This document shows positions 15,819 to 25,405 of a stretch of DNA of 64,000 nucleotides, piece by piece. Made by a program: the position numbers and the translations under genes. The notes under the pieces are model-generated. The model searched no databases. It saw nothing but the letters and a program-made list of their open reading frames with translations, and was not told the origin of the DNA. The DNA is from Peribacillus alkalitolerans (lineage in GTDB: Bacteria; Bacillota; Bacilli; Bacillales; DSM-1321), in NCBI RefSeq assembly GCF_010882125.1, contig NZ_JAAGVZ010000001.1, positions 372,001 through 436,000 of the forward strand, in the 5' to 3' direction. Position 1 is the first letter of the stretch, and each line of letters opens with the position of its first letter.

Positions 15819-18621
15819 TCACGTGTTGATCAAAACAACATTAGCGGCTGATGGGCAGTATTTAATTAAAGCCTATGATCAGGAAAACCTTCCGCTTCAG
15901 GCCGGGAAGGTTTTCCCACAATTATTCTTATGGGATCAAGCAAGCTATTATGGGACTCAATTGAAATACGATGAGAAAGAAAATGGGGTTCTTGTTGATG
16001 CCTGGGGCTTGGTATCGCTATTTTCCCAGGAACGCTTTCAATCGTTTATTGAATGGGAATGGGATGAGGCTTCTTTTCTATGTTTATCGATAGCACCTGT
16101 TTTAGCTGAATCGATGCAAAATGGCATCCCCACTCCTGATTTTACCAAGCTACGTGAAGGCAATATCGGCTGGAATTTACCGGATGATGTCCAGGAAGAG
16201 TTCGAACCGTCATTTTGGGAGGATTCCGTTGACGTAGGTGAAACATTATCCAACACCGAATTTGTTCAAACTTGGTTCAATGGGGCTGCAGAAACCTATC
16301 TACGACAATATTCCACTCACCATGACCAGTGGAACAAGGCGATGGATGCTTTAAAAAGTGCACAGTTAGCTCCCGAGGAATTGCATACCTATTTCACTCA
16401 AGATCGCTGGAACAAATGGCTCGGCTTTCAAGAGGACGAACGCCCCTTTTCAACTGGTTTGCAGATTGTTGAGCCACCAGATGGCGAAGGTCCATGGACT
16501 CTAGAAGTCGTATTGCAATCTAAAAAAGATGATACAGTTGTCACACTTTCTCAGGGAATGAAAAAGCTGCCGCGCGGGTGGAAAAATTACCTTGAAACGG
16601 TAGATGAGGATCTGGATGGCTGGTTAGAGCTTGTACCTTGGCTTGGCGAGGATGGAGTACTAAAGGATGAATTGACCGAAACTGAGGCATGGGAATTTCT
16701 AACCGAAGCGAGCGAGAAGCTGTTGTTTGTCGGAGCAGATATCCTATTGCCATCGTGGTGGACAGCCATTCGCGATTCCCAACTCAAGCTAAAAGCCAAA
16801 GTAAAAAGCACTTCAACACGTGGTCCTTCGTTTGTCGGCCTTAATGCGTTGATGGACTTTGACTGGCGCTTCTCCATGAACGGAGCGGATTTGTCAGAGG
16901 CTGAATTCCAAAAGCTTGTTTCCGAAAAAAGGCGACTTGTTTTTATTAAAGGACAATGGGTCAAATTGGACCCTGCTATGATCAAACAGCTTCAGACGAT
17001 GATGAAGACAGCCGACCAAAAAGGCATTCCATTAAGTGAGTTGTTTTATCAGGAGCTGTTGGATGAGTCACCAGAGGAAGACGAGTTTGAGGATGACTTA
17101 TTGAAAATCCAATTCGAGCTTAATCAAGATTTGAAAAAACTGATGAGTTCGCTGCGGGAAACAAAAAGCATTCCCATCACAGAGGCACCTGAAAGTTTGC
17201 AGGGTTCCCTACGCCCTTACCAGACACAAGGTCTAAGCTGGCTCATGTATTTACGAAAGCACGGATTTGGAGCTTGCTTGGCTGATGACATGGGGCTCGG
17301 GAAAACGGTACAGGTGATTAGTTATTTGTTGGCGGTAAAAGATTCTAAGGAAACCACTGAACAGCCTACTCTCATTATTTGTCCGACTTCCGTTCTTGGA
17401 AATTGGCAAAAAGAGTTGGAGAAGTTCTCTCCTTCATTAAATGTGTATTTACACTACGGAGGCAGCCGTAAAAAAGGGGAAGATTTTGCGCCTTTTATTA
17501 AAAAATATGATGTAGTTCTAACTTCCTTCGGGATGGCCCACTCCGATTTCGAAGAATTGGGTGCGATCGAATGGAATAGTGTCATCCTGGATGAGGCACA
17601 AAACATTAAAAATCCAGGTACTAAGCAATCCAAAGCGGCTCGCAAGCTGAAAGGACGCCACCATATCGCGTTAACGGGAACACCAATGGAAAACCGATTA
17701 AGCGAATTGTGGGCGATTTTTGATTTTATCAATAAAGGCTATCTCGGGACATTGCGCCAATTCCAAGACAGATACGTAAATAGCATTGAAAAAGACGGTC
17801 AGACGGAAAAAATTAAACAGCTGCAAAAATTGATACAACCCTTCTTATTAAGACGTACGAAAAAAGATGAAGATGTAGCTTTAAACTTACCTGATAAGCT
17901 GGAGCAAAAGGAATATGTCCCTCTCACTTCAGAGCAGGCATCTTTATATGAACAACTGATTAAGGATACTTTTGCAGAAGTAGAAAAGTTATCAGCCTTT
18001 GAACGGAAAGGCTTGATCCTTGGTATGCTGACCAAATTGAAGCAGCTTTGTAACCATCCTGCCCTGTACCTGAAGGAACAGAAGGTTTCATTGGCCCGCG
18101 AACGCTCAGCGAAGCTCGACAAGCTGTTTGAGTTGACCGATGCAGTGATGGAACAAAATGAAAGCTGCCTCATCTTCACGCAATATATCGGAATGGGCGA
18201 AATGATGCAGGAGCTGTTGCAACAAGAGTATGGCATCAAAGTTCCATTCCTGAATGGCAGCCTCGCGAAGAAGCAGCGTGATGAAATGATTGAGGCATTC
18301 CAAAATGGTCTTTATCCAATCTTCATTCTGTCGTTGAAAGCTGGTGGAACTGGATTGAATTTAACCGCTGCCAACCATGTTGTCCATTTTGATCGCTGGT
18401 GGAATCCAGCTGTTGAAAATCAGGCAACCGACCGTGCCTATCGAATTGGACAAAAGAGATTTGTTCATGTTCATAAGCTGATTTGTACAGGAACACTCGA
18501 AGAAAAAATCGATATCATGCTCGAAAAGAAACAAGCTTTGAATGATGAAATTATCCAAAGTGATAATTGGATTACTGAGCTATCTACAGATGAAATCAAG
18601 GATTTGGTTTCGTTAACATAA
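15811..18621 (+). CDS. ywqA: SNF2-family helicase YwqA-like
   Basis: 936 residues. N-terminal helical part (1-400, bacterial SNF2-associated region) then the Snf2 ATPase: Walker A DMGLGKT near 495, DEAQ near 594 (the DEAH/DEAQ box), LTGTPMENRLSELW near 615, and the helicase C half with GGTGLNLTAANHVVHFDRWW near 845 and QATDRAYRIGQ near 872. All core motifs look intact, so it should be an active ATP-dependent DNA translocase. It is the Bacillus YwqA type, encoded directly after its SWIM-domain partner. Role in repair or chromosome remodelling is not defined by sequence. Confidence 0.93.
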   Translation: MFNHVLIKTTLAADGQYLIKAYDQENLPLQAGKVFPQLFLWDQASYYGTQLKYDEKENGVLVDAWGLVSLFSQERFQSFIEWEWDEASFLCLSIAPVLAESMQNGIPTPDFTKLREGNIGWNLPDDVQEEFEPSFWEDSVDVGETLSNTEFVQTWFNGAAETYLRQYSTHHDQWNKAMDALKSAQLAPEELHTYFTQDRWNKWLGFQEDERPFSTGLQIVEPPDGEGPWTLEVVLQSKKDDTVVTLSQGMKKLPRGWKNYLETVDEDLDGWLELVPWLGEDGVLKDELTETEAWEFLTEASEKLLFVGADILLPSWWTAIRDSQLKLKAKVKSTSTRGPSFVGLNALMDFDWRFSMNGADLSEAEFQKLVSEKRRLVFIKGQWVKLDPAMIKQLQTMMKTADQKGIPLSELFYQELLDESPEEDEFEDDLLKIQFELNQDLKKLMSSLRETKSIPITEAPESLQGSLRPYQTQGLSWLMYLRKHGFGACLADDMGLGKTVQVISYLLAVKDSKETTEQPTLIICPTSVLGNWQKELEKFSPSLNVYLHYGGSRKKGEDFAPFIKKYDVVLTSFGMAHSDFEELGAIEWNSVILDEAQNIKNPGTKQSKAARKLKGRHHIALTGTPMENRLSELWAIFDFINKGYLGTLRQFQDRYVNSIEKDGQTEKIKQLQKLIQPFLLRRTKKDEDVALNLPDKLEQKEYVPLTSEQASLYEQLIKDTFAEVEKLSAFERKGLILGMLTKLKQLCNHPALYLKEQKVSLARERSAKLDKLFELTDAVMEQNESCLIFTQYIGMGEMMQELLQQEYGIKVPFLNGSLAKKQRDEMIEAFQNGLYPIFILSLKAGGTGLNLTAANHVVHFDRWWNPAVENQATDRAYRIGQKRFVHVHKLICTGTLEEKIDIMLEKKQALNDEIIQSDNWITELSTDEIKDLVSLT

Positions 18622-18639
18622 GTGTTGAACCTTGGGAAG

Positions 18640-19047
18640 TTATGAAAGTGAGGAAGGCAATTTCTTGCTGGAATGACTATCCTGAGGTTTTTTTCGTTTC
18701 GGGACAGGAACATGTTGCGAGTCAATAGATGGTATGAAAAATGTGACCTTGGATTGTTTTTGAAACATGAAATAAGGTAAGACGGTTTCTAACCTGCTAT
18801 GAAAATATATTTCGGACTGTTCGTGGACTTTTGAAAAACAGATTTTCTTACCGTATTCATTTTGATCGATAAAAAAGAATTGGATTTTCTTTTCTAATGG
18901 AGTGGTTTCGAAGTTGTTAACGTTACTTTGCTTTAAATATTGCAAAGCATCAAAAAATGTATTTTTTAATAAACATGGTGGATCGATATCCTTATTTTTC
19001 TTTCTCACTATAATTCTATCTGCATTGACTGTATGAACATAATCCAT
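18640..19047 (-). CDS. Conserved-looking hypothetical protein
   Basis: 135 residues, soluble, no signal sequence or membrane segment. It begins MDYVHTVNADRIIVRKKN and ends in a basic Ser/Lys tail. It is convergent with ywqA, with only 18 nt between the stops. I recognise no domain. Reasonable codon use and a clean start behind GGAGTGTGGGGCC support a real gene, but it could be a local orphan. Confidence 0.5.
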   Translation of the reverse strand: MDYVHTVNADRIIVRKKNKDIDPPCLLKNTFFDALQYLKQSNVNNFETTPLEKKIQFFFIDQNEYGKKICFSKVHEQSEIYFHSRLETVLPYFMFQKQSKVTFFIPSIDSQHVPVPKRKKPQDSHSSKKLPSSLS

Positions 19048-19245
19048 GGCCCCACACTCCTAACATCTATTTAGGAATAATTTTACATATATTAAAATGA
19101 TAATCAATCATTTTTTTGATAAAAGGAACCCCTGTTTTAATAGTGTTAAAAGTGACAAATTGAGTTGGAAATGTTTTAAAATCTAGTAATAATAAAAATT
19201 TTTTCATTTCATACCGTATTTTTTCAAATAAACTCCTTAGCTACT

Positions 19246-19274
19246 GAAAAAAGACTGACCAAAATTGGTCAGTC
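19246..19274 (-). terminator. Terminator of the large subtilase gene
   Basis: GACTGACC and GGTCAGTC (8 pairs) followed on the minus strand by TTTTTTC, 15 nt after the stop. Confidence 0.88.
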
Positions 19275-19288
19275 CCTTTCAGTGTTAT

Positions 19289-22200
19289 CTACCTTTTCGT
19301 GATTGTAACTGTTTTTGTCGTTTTGTTTCCAGCTAAGTCAGTCACTTCGAATGTGAAGTTGTTTGCACCCTTGACAAGTGGTAGCTCAACATCTTCAATT
19401 ACTTTGCTGAACGCTCTCATCGCATATGGTTCTTTGAATGGTTGGTAGAATATTTCACTTCCATTCAAGAACAAACGGATTTCATCAAAGTTGTCTGTTA
19501 CTTTCACATCGACTTTAGGATTTGGATCCTTAGCACCCACTGTGTTCTTCTTCGGTAGGCCAGTGATGCTCAAGACTGGTGCCGTAGAATCGACGATGAC
19601 TGTGCGTTTGAATGCAATAGCATTACCCGCATTATCGACTGCTTTTACTTCAAAGCTATGAACACCATCCTCTAAAGTTAGAGTAGTGGAGAATTCATAT
19701 TGTCCTTTTGCTTCGTTGTATGTTAATGCTACTGGTTTCCCAGCGATTGTGAATTCTTTCAATCCAGAAGGTTCAATGATATATCCATTTACAGGAACCG
19801 TTTTTGTCTTGTAAGTGGATAGCGCTTCTGGATCATTTACGAATACAGATGGAATGGTTTTGTCTTCTGGAATTGCATTTGTAACCGCAAAGTTACCTGC
19901 ATAGTCTACAGCAACCACTTCCACTTTAGCCTCTGCTTTTACTGTATCCGGTAAGTTAAATTCTGTAGTAGTAGGAGCTAGTGGAGCTGTTAAAATAGAA
20001 TTGCCATCTACAAGGATATCCAGGTAGGATACACCTGCTCCTCCTGTCGTATCAGCAGCCTGGATGGTCAACTTACGACCTGTAGCATCCTTCTTAGCTG
20101 TTACAGTCGGTTTCACTGTATCTACTAAAACAGGAATCTTAAAGCTTTGGAAATCAGCACCCTCGAAATCTACTGCTGCTTTTGTTTCGAAATAATATTG
20201 GCCATCTTTTGCTACTAAATTATTGATTTTCCCATCCCATTGACGTGCTGGGTCTAAGGAATACTTCGCACTGCGTCCACCATCATAATAATTTTTACGA
20301 AGTTCATATTCAGTACGTAGCTTGCGAACAGCTTTACTATCTTTATCTAGTACATTGAACTCTACTTGTTTAGCATTTCTTAAGAATGATAGTACCGGGA
20401 TTAATTCATCCTGTACTCCATCTCCATTTGGAGAAATGGCGATATATTGGCCATTATAGGAATCAGCTACTGGATTATATCCTAAGTAGTTATAAGTATC
20501 AGCAGATTTTGAGACAGCTCCTGCCATACCATAGAATGATTCACTATCATAGATTGTTCCATCTAGTACAGGCGCCTTGTCCCATTCACCTTTGAAACCA
20601 GCATATGGCACATGAAGCTCAGGGTTAGGATCAGTTCCATCTTCTGTTCCATCATCGTTTACATCCTTCAAAGTTACGTAGCCTTCAACAAAGTATCCAT
20701 TCGGGAATACTTTATTGATGTCTACAGGAGTAGTCCAGCTACCAGTGATTGCTGGCTCTACAACTTTTGCTTGTGAAACATCTACTGTCACTTCAAATGT
20801 AACAGATCCATTCGCAGGAACCGTGATAACTTTTGAAGATTCACCATTTACTTTCACGACAGCATCAAGAATTTTTTGAGTCTCAAGTACATTCGCAGTA
20901 TATCCAAGTTGACCTTCAATAGCAAAGTCTGTTTGGATATTCGCCGCTACGTCATACTGGGCATCTGTGCCGCTGAAGTTTTGCGCCTTTAATGTGAATG
21001 AGAACTGATCTCCCACTTCTTTTAAAGCAACCTTACCTTCGTTTGTATTAGACGCTGTCACGACAACAGGAGTTTCAAGAGCTGCGTGTAATTGCATGAC
21101 TCCTGCTCCTTGTCTTCTTGGTGAATATGGCAGTTTCCAACCGAATGCTGTGTTGACAGTTCCTTTGTCGATTAGTGGCGATGCTGTATTCATTAACAAA
21201 TTTTTCGTTAAGTTTACTTTTTCAAGTCCATCTACCTTAAAGTCTTTCTCCACTCTTTGAAGAACAAGTGCAGATCCACCAGCTACGTGTGGAGCAGCCA
21301 TCGAAGTACCGCTCATCATGCCATATTCGTTATTGTTCAAAGTAGAATAAATTTGCCCACCTGGAGCAGTAATTTCCGGCTTGAAGTCAAGGTTCGGAGT
21401 CATCCCCCAAGATGTGAATGCACTCATTTTGCCTGCTTCAGGGTTTGCTGATTTCGCTTTTGCGCCATTAAAGGAAATGGACACAGTTTGTCCGCCAGTC
21501 AGGGTTGCTTGAAGCTTGTCTCCATCTGATTTCAACATGAATAACTGTGGAATGGTAATACTTGGCTCTGAAGCCATGCTAACATATCCACTCGTATTAT
21601 TGTAAATAATCACTGCTGCGGCTCCAGCAGCCTGAGCATTTTTCGTTTTATCTACAAATCCAATTTCCCCACGTTTAATCAGGGCAATTTTCCCTTGTAC
21701 ATTAGCAGCTGCAAGTTCTTCTGGTTTACCTAACCCAGCGTAAACTACATCATATGTTTTTTGTTCTAAATCATTAGGATGAACACTGCTTGCAGACAAG
21801 AAAGGTGCAATACCTGTTAGCCCGCCGCTGGCAGTATAGTTCGCGCCATCTAAATCCATGAAGTTATTTTCTACAGATGCAACCTGTAAGGAGTTGAAGG
21901 ATACACCTGGAGAACCTGATACACCAATATCCGGGTTGGATGCCAATGGATTTGCAAATCCGTTACCGAAGTGGGCAGAGTTACCCGCAGAGATGGACAT
22001 TAAAATTCCGTTATCTACTGCACGTTGCACCGCTGCTTGTTCAGGATCCTCTGGACGGACGAATCCAGCTGTGGAACCTAAACTCATATTCAGGACATCT
22101 GCTCCTAAGATAATCGCTTCATCAATTGCTTTTACATAGATATCTCCCCAAGTTGAAGGCATATTTGGATCATTTCCGAATACTTTTAATGCAAGCAACT

Positions 22201-23059
22201 GTGCCTCTGGAGCAACTCCTTTAATTCCATGGTTCTCTTCATCGCCGTTTGCACCGACTGTTCCAGCTACGTGCATTCCGTGCATGGAAGCATCCGGTCC
22301 TAAATCCAGAATTTCTTCGTTATCATCCATGTAGTTATAGCCGTAAGGGACTTTCTCCGAGTAAAACTTACCCCTCAACCCATTAGCAGCTTTGGAATCT
22401 GCCACTTCTGCAGATGACAATTCCTCTTCCACACCTTCGCTCAACACCATATCACGGTGGGATGGATCGATACCTGTGTCGATAACTCCGACAACCATTC
22501 CTTCACCCTTATATCCATAGTCACGCCATGCTTCTTGCGCTTGGACGAGTTCTTTACTATAAATCATGTCAGGCTTTTCAAGAGGGCGTTCGTATTCATT
22601 TGCAATATGTACGGCCGCTACTTCTTCAATGGATTGTAATGCTGCAATATTCTTGTATTCAGTTTCAACACTGAATCCGTTCACAACGGTTGTAAAGCTT
22701 TCCAATTCTTTGAATTCAACTTTCTTTGCCTTAGCTTTATCTTTTACTTTTTTATGTCCTGCTTTTTTATCTGATTGAAGCTTATTTTTTGTATTTTTAT
22801 CAAGGTCCTTAAAACGTTTTCCTTGTTTTTTTGCATACTCAATAGCAGGTTCTTCTTTCATTTCCACAATGACACGGACTTTTTCATCCGGTAAGTAGAT
22901 TTTTTCTTGATCCTGCTTCTTGACTTCTACTACAGTTTTTGGGTTTTGCTTAGCAGAATGCTTGTCCACTTGTAATGGTAATGCTGCAGCCGTTCCAGTC
23001 CCTGCAGACGATAAAGCAAGTAGCGACGCACACAAAATTGCAAAGTGTTTTTTCCTCAA
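19289..23059 (-). CDS. Large secreted S8 subtilase (Vpr/lactocepin-like)
   Basis: 1256 residues. Signal peptide (1-27), inhibitor I9-type propeptide (about 55-158), subtilisin catalytic domain with D194 (GVIDTGID), H260 (MHGMHVAGTV), oxyanion N360 and S586 (GTSMAAPH), and a PA insert (about 435-530). A Fn3-like domain and three Ig-like repeats follow (e.g. AGNAI and AGNKT ends). This is the Vpr/C5a-peptidase/lactocepin design, an extracellular protein-degrading enzyme. No LPxTG or S-layer anchor is visible, so it is probably released or loosely wall-bound. TTG start 9 nt after AGGAGG. Monocistronic. Confidence 0.93.
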   Translation of the reverse strand: MRKKHFAILCASLLALSSAGTGTAAALPLQVDKHSAKQNPKTVVEVKKQDQEKIYLPDEKVRVIVEMKEEPAIEYAKKQGKRFKDLDKNTKNKLQSDKKAGHKKVKDKAKAKKVEFKELESFTTVVNGFSVETEYKNIAALQSIEEVAAVHIANEYERPLEKPDMIYSKELVQAQEAWRDYGYKGEGMVVGVIDTGIDPSHRDMVLSEGVEEELSSAEVADSKAANGLRGKFYSEKVPYGYNYMDDNEEILDLGPDASMHGMHVAGTVGANGDEENHGIKGVAPEAQLLALKVFGNDPNMPSTWGDIYVKAIDEAIILGADVLNMSLGSTAGFVRPEDPEQAAVQRAVDNGILMSISAGNSAHFGNGFANPLASNPDIGVSGSPGVSFNSLQVASVENNFMDLDGANYTASGGLTGIAPFLSASSVHPNDLEQKTYDVVYAGLGKPEELAAANVQGKIALIKRGEIGFVDKTKNAQAAGAAAVIIYNNTSGYVSMASEPSITIPQLFMLKSDGDKLQATLTGGQTVSISFNGAKAKSANPEAGKMSAFTSWGMTPNLDFKPEITAPGGQIYSTLNNNEYGMMSGTSMAAPHVAGGSALVLQRVEKDFKVDGLEKVNLTKNLLMNTASPLIDKGTVNTAFGWKLPYSPRRQGAGVMQLHAALETPVVVTASNTNEGKVALKEVGDQFSFTLKAQNFSGTDAQYDVAANIQTDFAIEGQLGYTANVLETQKILDAVVKVNGESSKVITVPANGSVTFEVTVDVSQAKVVEPAITGSWTTPVDINKVFPNGYFVEGYVTLKDVNDDGTEDGTDPNPELHVPYAGFKGEWDKAPVLDGTIYDSESFYGMAGAVSKSADTYNYLGYNPVADSYNGQYIAISPNGDGVQDELIPVLSFLRNAKQVEFNVLDKDSKAVRKLRTEYELRKNYYDGGRSAKYSLDPARQWDGKINNLVAKDGQYYFETKAAVDFEGADFQSFKIPVLVDTVKPTVTAKKDATGRKLTIQAADTTGGAGVSYLDILVDGNSILTAPLAPTTTEFNLPDTVKAEAKVEVVAVDYAGNFAVTNAIPEDKTIPSVFVNDPEALSTYKTKTVPVNGYIIEPSGLKEFTIAGKPVALTYNEAKGQYEFSTTLTLEDGVHSFEVKAVDNAGNAIAFKRTVIVDSTAPVLSITGLPKKNTVGAKDPNPKVDVKVTDNFDEIRLFLNGSEIFYQPFKEPYAMRAFSKVIEDVELPLVKGANNFTFEVTDLAGNKTTKTVTITKR

Positions 23060-23401
23060 AATTGGTAACCTCCTAGTATATTGTCAGAAAATTAATAATA
23101 TACTAAAAATCTACCATACTAGTTCCTACTAAATAAGGTCAAATAGTCCTCTTTATCCATCTCTACAAATAGGTAAAAACAACTAATTATTAACATATTA
23201 TAGAAAAATAAGAAAAAATATTGCATTATACTGGAATGACGAAATATGAATCTTATAAAAGTTGGGATACAAATATACCTAGCAATAAAAAAAGCTGCAT
23301 CAGCAGCAAAAAGTGAGGGTGTAGTGGGTGTAACGTGGTAATTGATCTTGCGTAGAATTTTATTATTTTTTATAGGGGATTAAGAGGTTAAACTTAGAGG
23401 A
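23060..23401. other. Intergenic region with subtilase promoter
   Basis: AT-rich, 340 bp. It carries the subtilase leader at its left side and the ssbB-operon terminator (23287-23307). No gene was seen. Confidence 0.5.
23287..23307 (-). terminator. Terminator downstream of ssbB and its partner
   Basis: GCTGC-N4-GCAGC hairpin followed on the minus strand by TTTTTTT. It lies about 95 nt after the stop of the 85-residue gene. Confidence 0.75.
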
Positions 23402-23659
23402 TCATCGATTTGAGAGGAGTAAATATTGAGTTTGAAGAGAATTTGACCTGGATGGGTTAGCTGTCACTCCGGGGAAGATATGACATTCCACATTTTCTAA
23501 TCGGTTGTCCAAATTCACTAATATTTTTCGCATGGAAACTAATACATCTTCATTTCTGCTTGATTTTACATGGCTTTTAGCAAGTATTCTTATTAAATCA
23601 CTCAATAACTCTTCGATTCTTTCAACCCTGACGTCTTCTTCTCTAATCATCATTTTCAC
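23402..23659 (-). CDS. Small protein co-transcribed with ssbB
   Basis: 85 residues: an N-terminal charged helix (VERIEELLSDLIRILAK, then MRKILVNLDNRLENVE) and a less ordered Ser/Asn/Gln-rich end. It starts 8 nt after the ssbB stop behind AAAGGAAAAGG (GTG 23659; ATG 23653 is also possible after AAGGTG). In B. subtilis the gene after ssbB is ywpG, but I cannot claim homology. Co-expression with ssbB suggests a link to DNA uptake or competence. Confidence 0.55.
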   Translation of the reverse strand: MKMMIREEDVRVERIEELLSDLIRILAKSHVKSSRNEDVLVSMRKILVNLDNRLENVECHIFPGVTANPSRSNSLQTQYLLLSNR

Positions 23660-23667
23660 CTTTTCCT

Positions 23668-24027
23668 TTAAATTTCAACTAATTCTCTTTCTTTTGATGG
23701 TGAGGGTGTGCGGTTACCGATAAATTTCACTCCTTCGGCCACCACTTCCGTTACGTACACTTTCTTGCCTTCTGGATTGGAATAATTTCGTGTCTGAATC
23801 CTGCCTGAAATCCCAATCAAAGATCCCTTTTGACAATATTGGACCAGGTTCTCAGCGGTTCTTTTCCAGATGGTACAATGAACAAAGTCTGCATCATAGT
23901 CCCCATCAGCGTTTTTGAAATTTCGGTTAACAGCTAAAGTAATATTGGAAACAGCTTTTCCTTCTGGTGTATAGCGTAATTCAGGATCTTTTGTCAGCCT
24001 TCCCACCAAAATGACTTGATTAATCAT
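23668..24027 (-). CDS. ssbB: Single-stranded DNA-binding protein SsbB
   Basis: 119 residues, an OB-fold Ssb (1-105) beginning MINQVILVGRLTKDPELRYTP, without the long acidic-tipped tail of the essential SsbA. This short form is the competence paralogue SsbB (YwpH), which coats incoming single-stranded DNA. The neighbourhood (ywpF divergent, fabZ, flhP/flhO) is the same as in B. subtilis around ssbB, which supports the assignment. A ComK-controlled promoter would be expected in the AT-rich gap 24028-24300, but I could not define the paired boxes by eye. Confidence 0.9.
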   Translation of the reverse strand: MINQVILVGRLTKDPELRYTPEGKAVSNITLAVNRNFKNADGDYDADFVHCTIWKRTAENLVQYCQKGSLIGISGRIQTRNYSNPEGKKVYVTEVVAEGVKFIGNRTPSPSKERELVEI

Positions 24028-24276
24028 GTTATTTTCTCCTTTCGTCTTGTTATCTTGATACTAAACGGAGGAAAAATTGTTGTAAAATTAGCAATAATTT
24101 AATTTTCAAAAGATTTTTTAAGGGAAATATTCATTTTCCTATTGGGAAATAATTAGTTTCAAAGCAATCTTTTACATTTTCCTGCAACAAAATGAAATTT
24201 TAGTAAGTGTTCGACAAATTTCGCTAAGTCTTCACTTCTAGGGTGGTTAACGTGCAAGTGCTCTGAATATTTAGTA

Positions 24277-24285
24277 TGCTATAAT
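24277..24285 (+). promoter_or_regulatory. Extended -10 promoter for ywpF
   Basis: TGCTATAAT, an extended -10 element, sits 47 nt upstream of the ywpF start. No good -35 hexamer is seen 17 nt upstream, as is usual for extended -10 promoters. Confidence 0.55.
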
Positions 24286-24332
24286 TAATGTACTTAATTG
24301 TTCGTATTATTACTTGAGAATGGAGGGATGAT

Positions 24333-24767
24333 ATGAAGTCATTTAAGCTTGTTTCCTTTCAAATCATCACAGGCATAAAGCAAGCAGAGGATGTAGAGCT
24401 ACAGGATGGGCTCATCATCAATAAAGAAGATGAACATAATAGATGGCTTATCGAGGCTTTTGTAACTGAAGAGGAATTCCTAAGGATTGAGCCCCTTTTG
24501 AAAAAAGACACTATCTGGATACAAGTAGTGATTACTAAAAAGGAGAATGATCCTGCTGCTTTTGAAACGAAGGTTCTTCATATGAAGAAGGTTCAAAACA
24601 ATTACACTATTTTATTTGAAGGTCATTTAAAAAATCTGAAAATAGAATATGCAGAGCTATTACTTGAAAATCTCATTCAGCAAGGTGTCCAGGGTGAGCA
24701 ACTTGTTGAAGAATTCAAGAAAAAAATTCGTATCAGACCAAAAATCTCAACAAACTTGAAGAAATAA
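24333..24767 (+). CDS. ywpF: YwpF-like protein
   Basis: 144 residues, soluble. It begins MKSFKLVSFQIITG with LQDGLIINKEDEHNRWLIEA, the hallmark of the YwpF family of Firmicutes. Function is not established; the family has been linked to stress or virulence in some relatives (recollection). GGAGGGATGAT precedes the ATG. Convergent with the lipoprotein gene through a shared terminator. Its location between ssbB and fabZ is conserved in Bacillus. Confidence 0.85.
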   Translation: MKSFKLVSFQIITGIKQAEDVELQDGLIINKEDEHNRWLIEAFVTEEEFLRIEPLLKKDTIWIQVVITKKENDPAAFETKVLHMKKVQNNYTILFEGHLKNLKIEYAELLLENLIQQGVQGEQLVEEFKKKIRIRPKISTNLKK

Positions 24768-24772
24768 GGAAA

Positions 24773-24798
24773 ACAGGGATATACATCCCTGTTTTTTT
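24773..24798. terminator. Shared terminator of ywpF and the lipoprotein gene
   Basis: ACAGGGAT-N4-ATCCCTGT with TTTTTT on the plus side and an A-rich left side. It lies between the two convergent genes. Confidence 0.85.
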
Positions 24799-24803
24799 CA
24801 TTC

Positions 24804-25085
24804 CTACTCGTCTTTATTATCCGCATCATCGCGGTCAATCTCATCTTCTACATTTTCTTCAGTGTTACCGTTTGGGACAGTTGTATCGTTTGCATCATTC
24901 TCTAACAAACCATCATTGTTGTTGTCCATGTCTGTATCAAGATTATCATTATCATTATCATTCACATCTTGATCTTCAATAACATCGTTCTCTGGTGGCG
25001 GGTTATTATCATTCACATTACACCCAGCTAAAAGCAATGCGGATAATAGAGAACTTCCAATGATGCTTAACAATTTTTTGTTCAA
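24804..25085 (-). CDS. Small Asp/Asn-rich lipoprotein
   Basis: 93 residues from a TTG at 25085, eight nt after AAGGAGG; upstream in-frame codons lack a site. A short signal peptide ends in the lipobox LLAGC (Cys at 21), so the protein is lipidated and faces outside. The mature part is almost only Asp, Asn, Glu and Pro/Thr (NDNDNDNLDTDMDNNNDG). It is probably disordered and may bind Ca2+, though no EF-hand loop is convincing. It has no recognisable domain. Confidence 0.75.
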   Translation of the reverse strand: MNKKLLSIIGSSLLSALLLAGCNVNDNNPPPENDVIEDQDVNDNDNDNLDTDMDNNNDGLLENDANDTTVPNGNTEENVEDEIDRDDADNKDE

Positions 25086-25229
25086 AGTAATTTCCTCCTT
25101 TATTTTCTTTTGGACCTTTATATACGGGTCAGTTCGTATTTTGCCCAATCAAGGAGAAATGTTGCATGAACAGAAATTTTTTTAACAAAAAACGGATTAT
25201 AGGAAATGATTTTCAGGTTGAACAAAACA

Positions 25230-25262
25230 TAATAAAAAAGCCAAGCATACGCTTGACTTAAA
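25230..25262 (-). terminator. Terminator downstream of fabZ
   Basis: AAGTCAAGC-N4-GCTTGGCTT (minus strand) followed by TTTTTATT. It lies about 145 nt after the fabZ stop. Confidence 0.7.
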
Positions 25263-25270
25263 TTGAAGGG

Positions 25271-25308
25271 AGAATGATAAAGGCTTACCACAGCTGAATT
25301 ATCATTCT
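25271..25308. repeat. 10-bp perfect inverted repeat between fabZ and its terminator
   Basis: AGAATGATAA and TTATCATTCT flank an 18-nt spacer. There is no T tract beside it, so it is not a simple terminator; it would lie in the fabZ mRNA 3' region. Confidence 0.6.
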
Positions 25309-25405
25309 AAATACAAGATTCCACACTTGTATAATTAATTTAGACAATCCTGCCATAAATTAAACCTTTTCGATGAAATTGGTTCAAAAGGATGGATTTT
25401 TCCTA

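Noticed and set aside
24028-24300. ComK box upstream of ssbB
   Set aside because: Several AAAA and TTTT words exist in this AT-rich stretch, but no pair with the required AAAAN5TTTT spacing could be fixed by eye.
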